DNA of 64,000 nt from Pseudomonadota bacterium (GCA_030691265.1 JAUYET010000014.1:1-64000), one strand, 5' to 3'. Shown: positions 40,780 to 48,664, numbered from the stretch's first letter. Numbers and translations are program-made. The notes: a model not told the origin generated them from the letters alone.

Positions 40780-41073
40780 TCAGCCCCGCAGCCGGTGGAC
40801 AGTCGAGCCACCATCCACGATCTTGGTGCCGGTCGGCGTGGCGGTGACGCTGGATTTTGCGGGATTCTCGACAAGCTGCACGAATCCGGTTTCTGAGCGG
40901 GCGCCAGTGGCTTTGATAAATTCCACTTCGAGCTTGGCACTGTTGATGATGGTCTGGCCTGTTTCGTTGATGGCCCTGGCTTTTTCCGGGCTTACGGAAT
41001 CATCCTTCAGCCCGCGCAGGGTTTCGAACAGCACGTCGCGCAGGGCCGAGATATCATTGATTTGCGTGGTCAT
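40780..41073 (-). CDS. Small early phage protein of unknown function
   Basis: The 97-aa protein MTTQINDISALRDVLFETLRGLKDDSVSPEKARAINETGQTIINSAKLEVEFIKATG is largely helical. The pattern (AINETGQxIINSAKLEVEFIKATG) is one I know from uncharacterised proteins of Mu-like phages. It overlaps the next gene by about 20 bp. Confidence 0.7.
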   Translation of the reverse strand: MTTQINDISALRDVLFETLRGLKDDSVSPEKARAINETGQTIINSAKLEVEFIKATGARSETGFVQLVENPAKSSVTATPTGTKIVDGGSTVHRLRG

Positions 41074-41692
41074 CGAGCGTCCTTTTCAATCTGGCGTTTA
41101 GGCGGATTAGGTCGCGCACTTCGCGCGGGTAGCGGTGAATCGAGTTGCGGCGGGTCAGCTCGGCGCGGGTGATGAGATCGAGGTTTGCGTCGCTGAAATC
41201 GTGGCGGTCGGCGCTGCGGAACACCACGACATGGCCTGGCGGGATCGGCCCATGCCGCGCGATCCATTCGATGCGATGCACGGCCTGCCAGCGCCGATAG
41301 AACGGCATATCGTCATTGACCTTGCGCTCCAGGTAGCCTTCCTTGCTGACGCGCTCGGCGCCGATCGGCTGATAGACCTGTTCGGCCCGGCCGCCCCGGT
41401 GGCCGGGCTTGAACTGGGTTGCCTTGCCGCCTATCTGCAAACCCTTCATGCCGCTGTTCCAGGTTTTGTGGCCCTTGACGAAACGCGTTCCCGCGCCCTT
41501 CAGGCCGTCCAGCCGGTGGGCCTGTGCGGACGCGTAAAACGCGGCGGTTTTGCTCAGGCCCAGCCGTGCCGCTTGCTGGTAGACCTGGCCGACCGGCCGC
41601 CCCATCGCGCGGGCGATGTCCGCGGTCAGGCTGTCTGGGTATGCAGCGCGGAGTACTTGCAACTCGATTTCTGTCCAGATTCGACGGCTCAT
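41054..41692 (-). CDS. HNH endonuclease with N-terminal helix-turn-helix
   Basis: The 212-aa protein begins with a MYB/HTH-like region (MSRRIWTEIELQVLRAAYPDSLTADIARAMGRPVGQVYQQAARLGLSKTA) and ends with an HNH core (HRIEWIARHGPIPPGHVVVFRSADRHDFSDANLDLITRAELTRRNSIHRYP). This phage HNH type is common as a homing or DNA-processing enzyme. Both domains are complete. Confidence 0.85.
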   Translation of the reverse strand: MSRRIWTEIELQVLRAAYPDSLTADIARAMGRPVGQVYQQAARLGLSKTAAFYASAQAHRLDGLKGAGTRFVKGHKTWNSGMKGLQIGGKATQFKPGHRGGRAEQVYQPIGAERVSKEGYLERKVNDDMPFYRRWQAVHRIEWIARHGPIPPGHVVVFRSADRHDFSDANLDLITRAELTRRNSIHRYPREVRDLIRLNARLKRTLDDHANQ

Positions 41693-41937
41693 GGCTGTGC
41701 CCCACCAATCGCCTGCGCCAGCACCGCCACCAGTTCACTTTCAGGCACCCACCATGCGGCGGTGGTGTTGATGCTGTCGTCGACCTCGTCATGCCAGTCG
41801 CCATCGCGCCAGTCGTGGACCGAGTATTCCAGCGTCACGACGCCATATTCATCGTTTGCCAGGATGGCAGAGACGATTGCGTCCGCCGCAGGCGGTTCGC
41901 TGATCGGCCGCCAGTGGATGGTCGTTGGGATGCTCAT
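41689..41937 (-). CDS. Small phage protein (DUF551-like)
   Basis: The 82-aa protein TTIHWRPISEPPAADAIVSAILANDEYGVVTLEYSVHDWRDGDWH resembles the WxxIxxxPP...WMP pattern of DUF551 proteins, here ending in TAAWWVPESELV. It overlaps both neighbours by 4 bp. Role unknown. Confidence 0.65.
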   Translation of the reverse strand: MSIPTTIHWRPISEPPAADAIVSAILANDEYGVVTLEYSVHDWRDGDWHDEVDDSINTTAAWWVPESELVAVLAQAIGGAQP

Positions 41938-42116
41938 GGCTGGCCCTCCCGCAGCGATTGCGCCAATTGGCAGTAGCCGACAGCGGCTTTGAGGCGGGCG
42001 TTTTCATGTTCAAGCGCATCGGCGTAGTCACCGCTGCCGACCGCGCAAAAAGCCAGGACGATGATCAGCAACACGAGGCCGGTCTGGGTACGGGATTTGA
42101 GGGTTTCCGGGGTCAT
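41934..42116 (-). CDS. Small membrane protein
   Basis: The 60-aa protein has one hydrophobic helix (TGLVLLIIVLAFCAVGSGDYADAL) and a charged tail. It overlaps the preceding gene by 4 bp. Function unknown. Confidence 0.55.
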   Translation of the reverse strand: MTPETLKSRTQTGLVLLIIVLAFCAVGSGDYADALEHENARLKAAVGYCQLAQSLREGQP

Positions 42117-42117
42117 A

Positions 42118-42465
42118 TCAGCACTCCTTTTCGGGTTTGTGGGCGCAGGTCTGGCAGGCGCGCCGATGTGTCATGGCATTCGGGTCCCACGTCGGGGCGG
42201 GTCCGGTGCTGGTCTCGGCGCAACGAGCGGGTTCTATTTCCATGCCCAGGTAGGGACAGGCGACGCGGTCGAGCTGTGCGAGTGCTACGGTCAGCACAGC
42301 ATCCGATTGGGCCGGGTAAGTGCCGTCCATGACCATGCTGACCGCGCTGCGGCCGAGGCCGATGCGATCCGCGACCAGGGATTTCTTACCCAAACGCTCT
42401 TTTTCCGCCCACAGCAACACCAGCGCGCGCTCGCGTTGCTCTGGGGTCAGGCTGGCGCGGCTCAT
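42118..42465 (-). CDS. Helix-turn-helix phage protein with cysteine-rich tail
   Basis: The 115-aa protein has an N-terminal HTH (LGKKSLVADRIGLGRSAVSMVMDGTYPAQSDAVLTVALAQLDRV) and a C-terminal segment with CPYLGMEIEPARC and CQTCAHKPEKEC. It resembles LacI/XRE-like small regulators. It lies between B and the Gam region, so it could regulate early genes. Confidence 0.65.
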   Translation of the reverse strand: MSRASLTPEQRERALVLLWAEKERLGKKSLVADRIGLGRSAVSMVMDGTYPAQSDAVLTVALAQLDRVACPYLGMEIEPARCAETSTGPAPTWDPNAMTHRRACQTCAHKPEKEC

Positions 42466-43064
42466 TCCAGCACCTCGTCGGCCAATTCGTCTGCACCCTG
42501 CATCCAGACCACCTGGTGCAGGTTCGGGTCATAGACGGCTTTGATACGGGTGATCATCGGGGCACGCGGCCCGCTGATGCGCGTCCTGACTGTGCGATAG
42601 AGCGTGGGGCCTCCACCCTTGCCGACTAGGGCAATCGACAGATACCCGGCGCGCTCCAGGAACATGCAGTAGGTTTTCGCGGTGGAGGTCGAAACGCCCG
42701 CCAGGTCGGCAATCTGGCGGGCGGTGAAGGTGTCGAGCACGCTGATCGCCCCCCACAACCCTTCGTTGCCTTGGCCCTGGCTGACTTCCGTTCCGTCAGC
42801 CCGCACGCGCGGCGCTTCAATGCCGTTATCACGCGTCAACCAGTAGCGGATTTTTACGCCGCGCCGGTCTGCTTTGGTTTGTGCCAAATATCCTGCACAA
42901 ACCAGCCCGGACAGGTATTCCCGCGCCGTTCCAGCAGGCACGTCGCCGGGGGTGACTTCGGCGCCAGTGAACTCGCCGCTCTGGTGCATGCGGATGAGTT
43001 CCCAGATGCGCTGGCGCGGACTTCTGCCGCCGGCGAGGGAGGTGATGGGGCTACGCGGCATCAC
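42462..43064 (-). CDS. Winged-helix phage protein with two DNA-binding-like halves
   Basis: The 200-aa protein has two similar halves: QRIWELIRMHQSGEFTGAEV...YLSGLVCAGYLAQT and GAISVLDTFTARQIADLAGVSTSTAKTYCMFLERAGYLSI. Both look like winged helices with a wing at the Gly-Tyr-Leu. It directly follows the B ATPase with a 4-bp overlap. It may act with transposition or replication. No exact family is recognised. Confidence 0.6.
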   Translation of the reverse strand: MMPRSPITSLAGGRSPRQRIWELIRMHQSGEFTGAEVTPGDVPAGTAREYLSGLVCAGYLAQTKADRRGVKIRYWLTRDNGIEAPRVRADGTEVSQGQGNEGLWGAISVLDTFTARQIADLAGVSTSTAKTYCMFLERAGYLSIALVGKGGGPTLYRTVRTRISGPRAPMITRIKAVYDPNLHQVVWMQGADELADEVLE

Positions 43065-43837
43065 ACTCCCCTCCTCGGTGCCTTGTTGCTCTGCAACGCC
43101 CGCCCGCCCCAGGTGGCCAGGTCAACCCGGCTCCAACCTTCTTCCCGTGCCGATTCGGCGATCAGCGCCAGGTTGTTGCCCAGGCGGCGCACGCTGCCGG
43201 CGGCCAGGTCCACCAGGTGTTCCAGCAGGTCGTCGGCCACGTGCAGGCCGGGGCAGCGGGACTGCGCCAGGATGCGGGCATCCGCCAGCTTGGCCATTTC
43301 GGCCGGAAACCAGTCCAGCATGCGGCCGTGGAAGCGCTCCCAGGCTTCCAGCTTCTGCGGCAACATCTCTTCGCCAATCAGCAGAATCGCGGCCTTGCTG
43401 CCCTCGTAGAGGCTGCGCACGGACTCCACCAGGCCCTTGGCGACGCAGTAGTCGAATTCGTCGATGATCAGCAGCCGCTGGCTGCATTCCAGTTGCGCCT
43501 TGACCGCCTCGGCCATGGTGTAGATGTCTGGCGTGTAAGTCTTTGCGCTGTCGCCCTTGCCGCGCGTGTAGTTCAGCCCGAGCGCCTTGGAGATGGCGAT
43601 CAGCATGGTCTTGCGCGTCCAGAAATCATCCGCCTGGACGTAGTAAGCCCGATGCCGCGAGGTGATCCAGGCCGCCGCCGTGCTTTTGCCTGTGCCGGAG
43701 GGGCCGTGCATGATGCCCAGGCCGGGATCGGTTGGCCCGCGTTTCATCAGTCGGGTATGTGCCCGCTCGGCGACGGCGATGTTGGAGAGCGGGAGAATTC
43801 CGCTTCCGGCTTGCGTGGGTTGATGCAAATTGCTCAT
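43061..43837 (-). CDS. B: Transposition target-selection ATPase, Mu B-like
   Basis: The 258-aa AAA+ ATPase has Walker A IMHGPSGTGKSTAAA, Walker B RLLIIDEFDY and sensor region AILLIGEEMLPQKLEAW. MuB polymerises on target DNA, brings the transposase complex to it and keeps insertions away from the element itself. It is directly downstream of the transposase gene, as in Mu. The length is shorter than Mu B because the extra N-terminal HTH is absent. Confidence 0.92.
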   Translation of the reverse strand: MSNLHQPTQAGSGILPLSNIAVAERAHTRLMKRGPTDPGLGIMHGPSGTGKSTAAAWITSRHRAYYVQADDFWTRKTMLIAISKALGLNYTRGKGDSAKTYTPDIYTMAEAVKAQLECSQRLLIIDEFDYCVAKGLVESVRSLYEGSKAAILLIGEEMLPQKLEAWERFHGRMLDWFPAEMAKLADARILAQSRCPGLHVADDLLEHLVDLAAGSVRRLGNNLALIAESAREEGWSRVDLATWGGRALQSNKAPRRGV

Positions 43838-43900
43838 ACTGACTCCGTAGTGATGTGCTTCAAATCGGTTCGATGGCGGTTGCCGCCGCTGTCGAACCCC

Positions 43901-46186
43901 TCAACTACCGCCACCGAAGGCCTCTTTCATGGCCGTCATCGCAGCAAACTTGCTGGTCTTGCAAAACCCTGCGTGGAAGCGCCGTTGCCAGTCGTGGGTT
44001 AGGCTGTTGACACCCTCGCCGCCCTGGCTGACCACCGCATCCAACTCGAACCACAACGTGTATTTCTCTTCATCCGAGAAGCCGGATAGCGGGTTGTCCG
44101 CGCCCATCCGGTCGGCCTTGCTGGGCATCTGCAGCACGTCTGCCTTCGGGTTGAACTGATTCATCAGCGCCTTCGCTTCGGCGATCAGTTGTTCCGCCTT
44201 CGCGCTGAAGGCCGGCTGCGTGTCCTGCGCCGCCAGCACGCGTGCTGCATCGTCCAGGCCGGCGGAGGTGTGCGTCTCGCCGCGCGGCTTAAGCACCGCC
44301 AACTTGCCGGCGCGGGCGGCGCGTTCCATGACAATCTCGCGCACCAACTGATCGGGGCTGACCAAGCCTTTCTTGGCTTTTTTGAACATGGCGCGGGTGT
44401 CGCGCATCCAGTCTTGCTGCTTGGCGTGGCCCTTGGCGGCGATCTCGGCGCGCGGCACACCGGCCAGGCTGGCATTCACCGCCACGCAGAGAAATTTCCC
44501 GTCCACCCGCACGATGATCTTGCCCATGTCCATCGGGTCGAGCCGGATGTCGGCCAGCTTGCCGGCGTGCAACGGCAACTCTTCATGGATGTAGTCCACC
44601 CGCTCGTAGCGGATGCCCTTTGCGCTGATCGTCGGCGGATTTTTCACCGGCTTCATCAGCAGCATGTCCAGCGCGCGCTCGTTTTCAATCCGCTTGATCG
44701 GCGTGGTGGAGCTGGCCACCCGCGCAAACGGCGTCATGCCCAGGGTGCGGTGCTCGCGCTGCATATAGGTGCCCTCAACCCAGGCGTCAGACAGGGCTTG
44801 CAGCTCTTCCACCGTCAAATCGACGCTCACCGCGCCGCCTTTTTTAAACAGGTGCTCGGCAAAGGTTTTCTTGGCGTCGATGGCGCTGCGTTCAGTCACG
44901 TTGTGGCCGACAAACGCATCCAGCACTTCCAGCAAGGAATGCAGGTAAGTGCCGATGAAGCGTTCCACATGCGGCTTTTTCTGCGGGCTGAACGGCGGGC
45001 AAAACACCTGCTCGACGCCGATTTCTTCCAGAAACAAACGGAATTCATGGCTCTTGTAGTCGCTGCCGTTGTCTGTTTTGACCTTGCCGTCCGGCACGCC
45101 CCAGGCCAGCACCGCGTCGCGCATCAACTGCTTGTTGGTCTCGGTCTTGGCGGTGCGGCTGAAGCGGATCATCGGCCGACGGCTCCAGACATCAATCACC
45201 ACGCTGGCCGTATAGCGCGACTTGCCGGAGCCGTGGTTGAGCAGCCAGTCCGCCGGGGTGCCGTCCATCTCCCATAACTGGTTCATCCGGTGCACATCGG
45301 CATCCGCCTGGCCCAGGCTGGACAGATAGCGGCTCTTGAATTGGTCCGGGTTGGTGGTGAGCATCAGCGCGGCGGCGTTCTGCTGGCTCCACTTGGCGCG
45401 GTAGCGCGTCACCTGGTCGTAGCGTAGCGGCTCAAACAGCACCTCGCCGGTTTCGCGGTCGTAACGGCACTTGTTCAGCATCGCCAGCAGGTCGATGCTC
45501 TGGATGTGCGGTTTTTCGCTCAGGATTCCGATGAATACGTCATGCAGCAGCGGCGTCGTCTCGAACACGCTCTTCTTGCGCTTGATGCCGCTGCAGCGCA
45601 TGTCCGCCACCGGGGCCAGGCCATTCTTTTCGTTGGCCAATACCCAGCGTTGAATCGTGCGCATGGAGATCGCCGGGTATTTGGCGCGCGCGGTGTCGCT
45701 GGACGGCACATGTCCCGCATTCCAGGCTTCGGCAAACTGGCCAAATGCCGTGTTGCGGCCGAGTTTCGGAGTTTGTGCCATCTGTTGCGCAAACCAGTCG
45801 CGCCAGGCCAGCAGCACGTCGTAATGCGCGCCGAATTTCTCCTGACCCTTGGGCGTCAACAAGCCCATCAACTGGTCGGCGGTCACTGCCTGTTTGCGCG
45901 CCTGCTCAGCCACCACTTCTGCATGCGCCATATTCCGCGCCGCCAGCGTGTGGCGGGCATCGGCACCCTGTGTGCGGGCGTGGGTGAGATGGGCAATCTG
46001 TTTTAAGAGTCGCTCGGGCGGGAGATATTCCCGGCGCACGCCACCCCGGCCGCCGCGTGCCTTCACCTCGCTGTATTCCCACGTCTCGCGCTCGACCAGG
46101 TCGCGCCAAGCGCGCTCAGTGCCGGGATACCCCGGCAGCTTCAACGCCGCCAGCTCGGCACAGGTGTAGTGGGTCTTGCCGCTCAC
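43901..46186 (-). CDS. A: DDE transposase, Mu A-like
   Basis: The 761-aa transposase performs integration and replicative transposition. Its N-terminus (CAELAALKLPGYPGTERAWRDLVERETWEYSEVKARGGRGGVRREYLPP) is the Mu enhancer-binding domain, followed by end-binding helices. The catalytic core shows Asp308 (WEMDGTPAD), Asp372 (KTDNGSD) and Glu408 (HVERF), with 35 residues between the last two, as in DDE enzymes. The C-terminus is helical, for MuB contact. No frameshift is present, so the element should still be able to move. Confidence 0.95.
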   Translation of the reverse strand: MSGKTHYTCAELAALKLPGYPGTERAWRDLVERETWEYSEVKARGGRGGVRREYLPPERLLKQIAHLTHARTQGADARHTLAARNMAHAEVVAEQARKQAVTADQLMGLLTPKGQEKFGAHYDVLLAWRDWFAQQMAQTPKLGRNTAFGQFAEAWNAGHVPSSDTARAKYPAISMRTIQRWVLANEKNGLAPVADMRCSGIKRKKSVFETTPLLHDVFIGILSEKPHIQSIDLLAMLNKCRYDRETGEVLFEPLRYDQVTRYRAKWSQQNAAALMLTTNPDQFKSRYLSSLGQADADVHRMNQLWEMDGTPADWLLNHGSGKSRYTASVVIDVWSRRPMIRFSRTAKTETNKQLMRDAVLAWGVPDGKVKTDNGSDYKSHEFRLFLEEIGVEQVFCPPFSPQKKPHVERFIGTYLHSLLEVLDAFVGHNVTERSAIDAKKTFAEHLFKKGGAVSVDLTVEELQALSDAWVEGTYMQREHRTLGMTPFARVASSTTPIKRIENERALDMLLMKPVKNPPTISAKGIRYERVDYIHEELPLHAGKLADIRLDPMDMGKIIVRVDGKFLCVAVNASLAGVPRAEIAAKGHAKQQDWMRDTRAMFKKAKKGLVSPDQLVREIVMERAARAGKLAVLKPRGETHTSAGLDDAARVLAAQDTQPAFSAKAEQLIAEAKALMNQFNPKADVLQMPSKADRMGADNPLSGFSDEEKYTLWFELDAVVSQGGEGVNSLTHDWQRRFHAGFCKTSKFAAMTAMKEAFGGGS

Positions 46187-46644
46187 TTCATCCCCCGGAC
46201 CTTCAAAGCCGCTTCCAGCACCTTGCGGCGCTCAGCCAACTCACGTTCCTGGTGATGCAGCCGCGCCCATTCCAGCAGCGCCGCATCGTCCTGGTTGATC
46301 ACGGCACGTTCGCCGCGCTTCCTGGCGTACAGCCTCAGCAGCGTGTCGCACTGCGGTGTGCCTTCCAGCGCGGCATCCAGCGCCATCGCCCGGCGCAGGC
46401 TGATCTCATGCTGTCCATGCGCCTGGCTGACATAGTTGTTCAGCATGTTTTCCGACAGTTTCTCACCCAGGTGAAAGCTCATCCGCTCCGCCACCTGCTC
46501 GCGCGTCATCCCGCGTTCCTTGCGCACCCGCTCCAGGGCCTCGCCAATGCTGGCCGCAATCTCGATCGCGCAGCCCAGCGCACCGGGTCGGTTCGGCGCA
46601 TCGGCAAATAAATCGGAAGTTCGGACGTCAACGTCGGAAGCCAT
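46183..46644 (-). CDS. Phage early regulator-like protein
   Basis: From the ATG at 46,644 (GGAAG box 10 bp upstream), the 153-aa protein begins MASDVDVRTSDLFADAPNRPGALGCAIEIAASIGEALERVRKERGMTREQVAERMSFHLGEKLSENMLNNYVSQ. The ALERVRKERGMTREQVAERM region looks like an XRE-type helix-turn-helix. It sits between Ner and transposase with a 1-bp gap and a 4-bp overlap. An early control or transposition role is probable but not shown. Confidence 0.65.
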   Translation of the reverse strand: MASDVDVRTSDLFADAPNRPGALGCAIEIAASIGEALERVRKERGMTREQVAERMSFHLGEKLSENMLNNYVSQAHGQHEISLRRAMALDAALEGTPQCDTLLRLYARKRGERAVINQDDAALLEWARLHHQERELAERRKVLEAALKVRGMK

Positions 46645-46645
46645 G

Positions 46646-46975
46646 TCAAATACCACTTCCGTTGTTGTCAATGCGCCCATTGGGCGCTTTGCTACACTTG
46701 GCCTTGTAGCGGCCAAGTCCGCGCTCACCTCGGCCAGATCGCGGCGATCCATCCAGGTTGTAACGGCTTGGCCATATATCTTTAGGCATAGCGCTTAAGG
46801 CTTCTGAAATCAGCCGCTCCGCCTTCGGATACGGTCGAACCAGCGCCGGGCGGAGTACGTCGATATCGTGGTAGCCGTGGGCGATGGCGATGCTGCGCAG
46901 GGTGATATTTTTACTGTGCAGCGCGTACTTGATCGCGGCGGGCGTCCAGTCTTGCGAGGCTGGTTTTTTTGGCAT
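46646..46975 (-). CDS. ner: Ner-like early repressor
   Basis: The 109-aa protein begins QDWTPAAIKYALHSKNITLRSIAIAHGYHDIDVLRPALVRPYPKAERLISEALSAMPKDIWPSRY, the Ner/Nlp/SfsB DNA-binding family. In Mu, Ner limits early transcription after induction. It is the first gene of the early operon and is divergent from the repressor at 47,101. The C-terminal 40 residues are basic and extend beyond Mu Ner. Confidence 0.9.
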   Translation of the reverse strand: MPKKPASQDWTPAAIKYALHSKNITLRSIAIAHGYHDIDVLRPALVRPYPKAERLISEALSAMPKDIWPSRYNLDGSPRSGRGERGLGRYKAKCSKAPNGRIDNNGSGI

Positions 46976-47100
46976 GTCTGGTTACTCGTTCGTGTTTGAC
47001 GTGTCCGAAGTATAGAAGCTGTTCTTTTCTGTACGCAAGACATCCGAACTTGTTTTTTTAACTATTTTTCTATTTACATAAAAATCAATGGCTTACTGGT
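46976..47100. promoter_or_regulatory. Divergent early/repressor control region
   Basis: This 125-bp, AT-rich gap between ner and the repressor must hold both promoters. TCCGAAGT (47,004-47,011) and TCCGAACT (47,043-47,050) share a core that recurs at 47,136 in the repressor start region. These are candidate operators for the repressor or Ner. An AT-rich tract at 47,051-47,085 could be a bend or IHF/HU site. This is a candidate assignment only. Confidence 0.5.
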
Positions 47101-47820
47101 ATGGAAAGCACTAAAAATAGTACGGAAGAAGCTTCCGAACTATTTTCCGCGCGTGAGTTGGCGGCTTTGAAGCTGCCTGGCTACCCCGAAACTGAGCGTG
47201 GATGGTTGGGATTGGTCGGTCGTGAAAGATGGGAATGCCGCGCCGTCAAAGGGAAAGGAGGTCGTGGCGGAGTCCGCCGCGAATACCAGCCACCCGCCCA
47301 GGTCATGGCCTTGATCGAGCAACGTCGCAAAGGGGAAATCGCCCCAGGCGATGAGCGCGGCGGCTACCGCGTGAGCGATGTTGGCCGCAAGCCGTACCTT
47401 TCCGTACCGCCAGCAGTTGAGATTTCCGAAGAGGAAGACATCGACATCGTGCCGCCAAAGATCGGCGGCGCTGCCCTGAAATACCCGCACTGCGGCGGTT
47501 TCCTGGGCCTGATCAAGATCGAGGGCCGGGTCTCGCTGGAATTTGATTCGCCTGGCAGCCTGGCCTTCGGGAAAGTCCTGCTATCCGTCGCGCCAGAGCT
47601 GCTCAGAACCGACCGTGATGCAGCAATAGCCTTGGCAATGCGCGCGTATTCTGTCATTGCACTGCTCACGGCCGGAGACGAAAAAGCCATTGATCGCCAT
47701 CTAGACAATCCCAGGCTAGTTGATGCTCTTAAAACTATTTCCGAAGAACTCAATAACACCAAGCCCCACGATCACAATCCTCAAGATGCTAGTGTTTTGT
47801 GCCACTTCTCGCGCAAATAA
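47101..47820 (+). CDS. Mu-type lysogeny repressor (c) sharing the transposase N-terminal domain
   Basis: Residues 15-65 (SARELAALKLPGYPETERGWLGLVGRERWECRAVKGKGGRGGVRREYQPP) are closely related to the first domain of the transposase of the same phage, as with Mu c and MuA. Both would bind the same operator-enhancer DNA. The rest (239 aa in total) is acidic with a helical C-terminus, where Mu repressor carries its oligomerisation and degradation region. It is divergent from ner and is the last gene before the left end. Confidence 0.85.
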   Translation: MESTKNSTEEASELFSARELAALKLPGYPETERGWLGLVGRERWECRAVKGKGGRGGVRREYQPPAQVMALIEQRRKGEIAPGDERGGYRVSDVGRKPYLSVPPAVEISEEEDIDIVPPKIGGAALKYPHCGGFLGLIKIEGRVSLEFDSPGSLAFGKVLLSVAPELLRTDRDAAIALAMRAYSVIALLTAGDEKAIDRHLDNPRLVDALKTISEELNNTKPHDHNPQDASVLCHFSRK

Positions 47821-47940
47821 TGGCGCTTTCATGCCGTTTTTGCGCGTTTTCTGTGCCACTGCCGTTAATCGGCTAAATCGGTTGAATCCCGCGCTGTCAC
47901 TGGCTTCCCGCGTTTTTTTCTTTTTTTTCGTTCTGTGCCA
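47796..47940 (-). repeat. Transposase-binding sites at the prophage left end
   Basis: Three minus-strand matches to the right-end core point inward: GTGGCACAAAAC (47,793-47,804), GTGGCACAGAAAACG (about 47,845-47,859) and TTGGCACAGAACG (47,929-47,941). The last core ends 17 bp before the junction repeat, mirroring the right end. Three sites here and two there resemble the L1-L3 and R1-R2 layout of Mu. Confidence 0.65.
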
Positions 47941-47942
47941 AT

Positions 47943-48050
47943 TCAATCACTCCCCCTGGCAACTTGAAGCAAATGCTCGTCAAGCAAGTGCCACTGGATC
48001 GAACCTTTAGGCGGTGTGTGTGCATAGATGGGGCGACCCTGGTTCGTCAT
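47943..48050 (-). pseudogene. cas3: cas3, 5' fragment (31 codons) cut off by the prophage
   Basis: The minus strand from 48,050 reads MTNQGRPIYAHTPPKGSIQW, then HLLDEHLLQVA, then three phage-derived residues and a stop at 47,943. YAH and WxxLxxHLxxVA are the conserved start of Cas3 HD domains, which contain the first metal-binding histidines. Joined to the piece at 8,551-10,651 this gives a 728-residue Cas3, a normal size. The start overlaps the stop of the upstream gene by ATGA. Confidence 0.93.
47958..47966. repeat. Insertion junction direct repeat, prophage left end
   Basis: GGCAACTTG is the partner of the copy at 10,645-10,653. On the minus strand it encodes QVA in both cas3 pieces, so the original gene had one copy. 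Confidence 0.85.
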
Positions 48051-48664
48051 GCCTTCTCTCCATTCACCGGATTAACCCCCGCCAGCACTGCCCCCACCCC
48101 ATACCCCGCCGGCACCCACTCGCGATATTCCGGCAGTTCCAGAAGCAGCCGGGCGATGGCCCAATCCCAGGTTTCCTTGTTGAAATCGTGGCGCATGAAT
48201 CCGAAGAAACTTGTGTCCGCTTCGCCCTTGGCTTCGCGTTCCTGCCATTTGGCATAGTCACGCAGCAGACCGCTGACCCGATCCAGGGCGCGTTGCCGGG
48301 TGGTCAGCGCTTGATAGTGCGCGCGAGCGTGGCGTTGGAAGGCTTCCGCCTGGCGTTCGGGGGATTGCCACAGTTTCGCCATGACATCTGCTGCGTTGCG
48401 CGCTTCGGCTTCGTCGCTGGCGACGTAGGCATCGAGAAAACAGCCTTCGATCAGGAGCAGGACGATCCATTCGGTCGGGCAGGCGAGATCGCTCCAGTCC
48501 TGCTTGTGGTCTTCGATGCAGGTCTGCACACCTCGCGGCGCGGTGGTTTCGTATTCGACGAAATCACCCCGCCGGTAGTCACCGAGCATGCGGGCGAATT
48601 GCTTGCTCTGGACGGCAAGGCGCCTGCCTTGATCCTGGATGTGGAAGGTGTCGAACATGCCCAT
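48047..48664 (-). CDS. Unrecognised protein encoded directly upstream of cas3
   Basis: The 205-aa product starts MGMFDTFHIQDQGRRLAVQSKQFARMLGDYRRGDFVEYETT, with an AGGAG box before the ATG at 48,664. The first 45 residues resemble small proteins starting MGxFDxxxI...LQxKxLxxxLxxYxxGD, which I cannot tie to a function. The rest is acidic and helical. It overlaps cas3 by ATGA, so before the phage inserted it was translated with cas3 as the first gene of the interference operon. It is not a standard cas gene. It could be an accessory or regulator of Cas3, or a passenger. Confidence 0.65.
   Translation of the reverse strand: MGMFDTFHIQDQGRRLAVQSKQFARMLGDYRRGDFVEYETTAPRGVQTCIEDHKQDWSDLACPTEWIVLLLIEGCFLDAYVASDEAEARNAADVMAKLWQSPERQAEAFQRHARAHYQALTTRQRALDRVSGLLRDYAKWQEREAKGEADTSFFGFMRHDFNKETWDWAIARLLLELPEYREWVPAGYGVGAVLAGVNPVNGEKA

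Larger units (their letters stand above)
10652..47961 (-). mobile_element. Mu-like transposable prophage inserted in cas3 (about 37.3 kb)
   Basis: The element carries a full Mu-type gene set in Mu order, read on the minus strand. From the left end: repressor, Ner, transposase A, ATPase B, early genes, Gam-like, HU, GemA, Mor, lysis genes, gp25-gp32-like head genes, capsid, gp36-gp48-like tail genes, tail fibre, methylase. Both ends have TTGGCAC-type repeats pointing inward, 17 bp from the flanking 9-bp direct repeats. The flanks join into one Cas3 reading frame. Most structural genes are intact; the methylase is frameshifted and an interspersed repeat lies inside the portal gene. It may be inducible, but this is not provable from sequence. 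Confidence 0.95.

Noticed and set aside
1214-47961. Spacer matching the prophage in this window
   Set aside because: I noticed no exact match by reading, but could not search exhaustively. A BLAST of the 17 spacers against 10,652-47,961 would decide it, so no claim is made.
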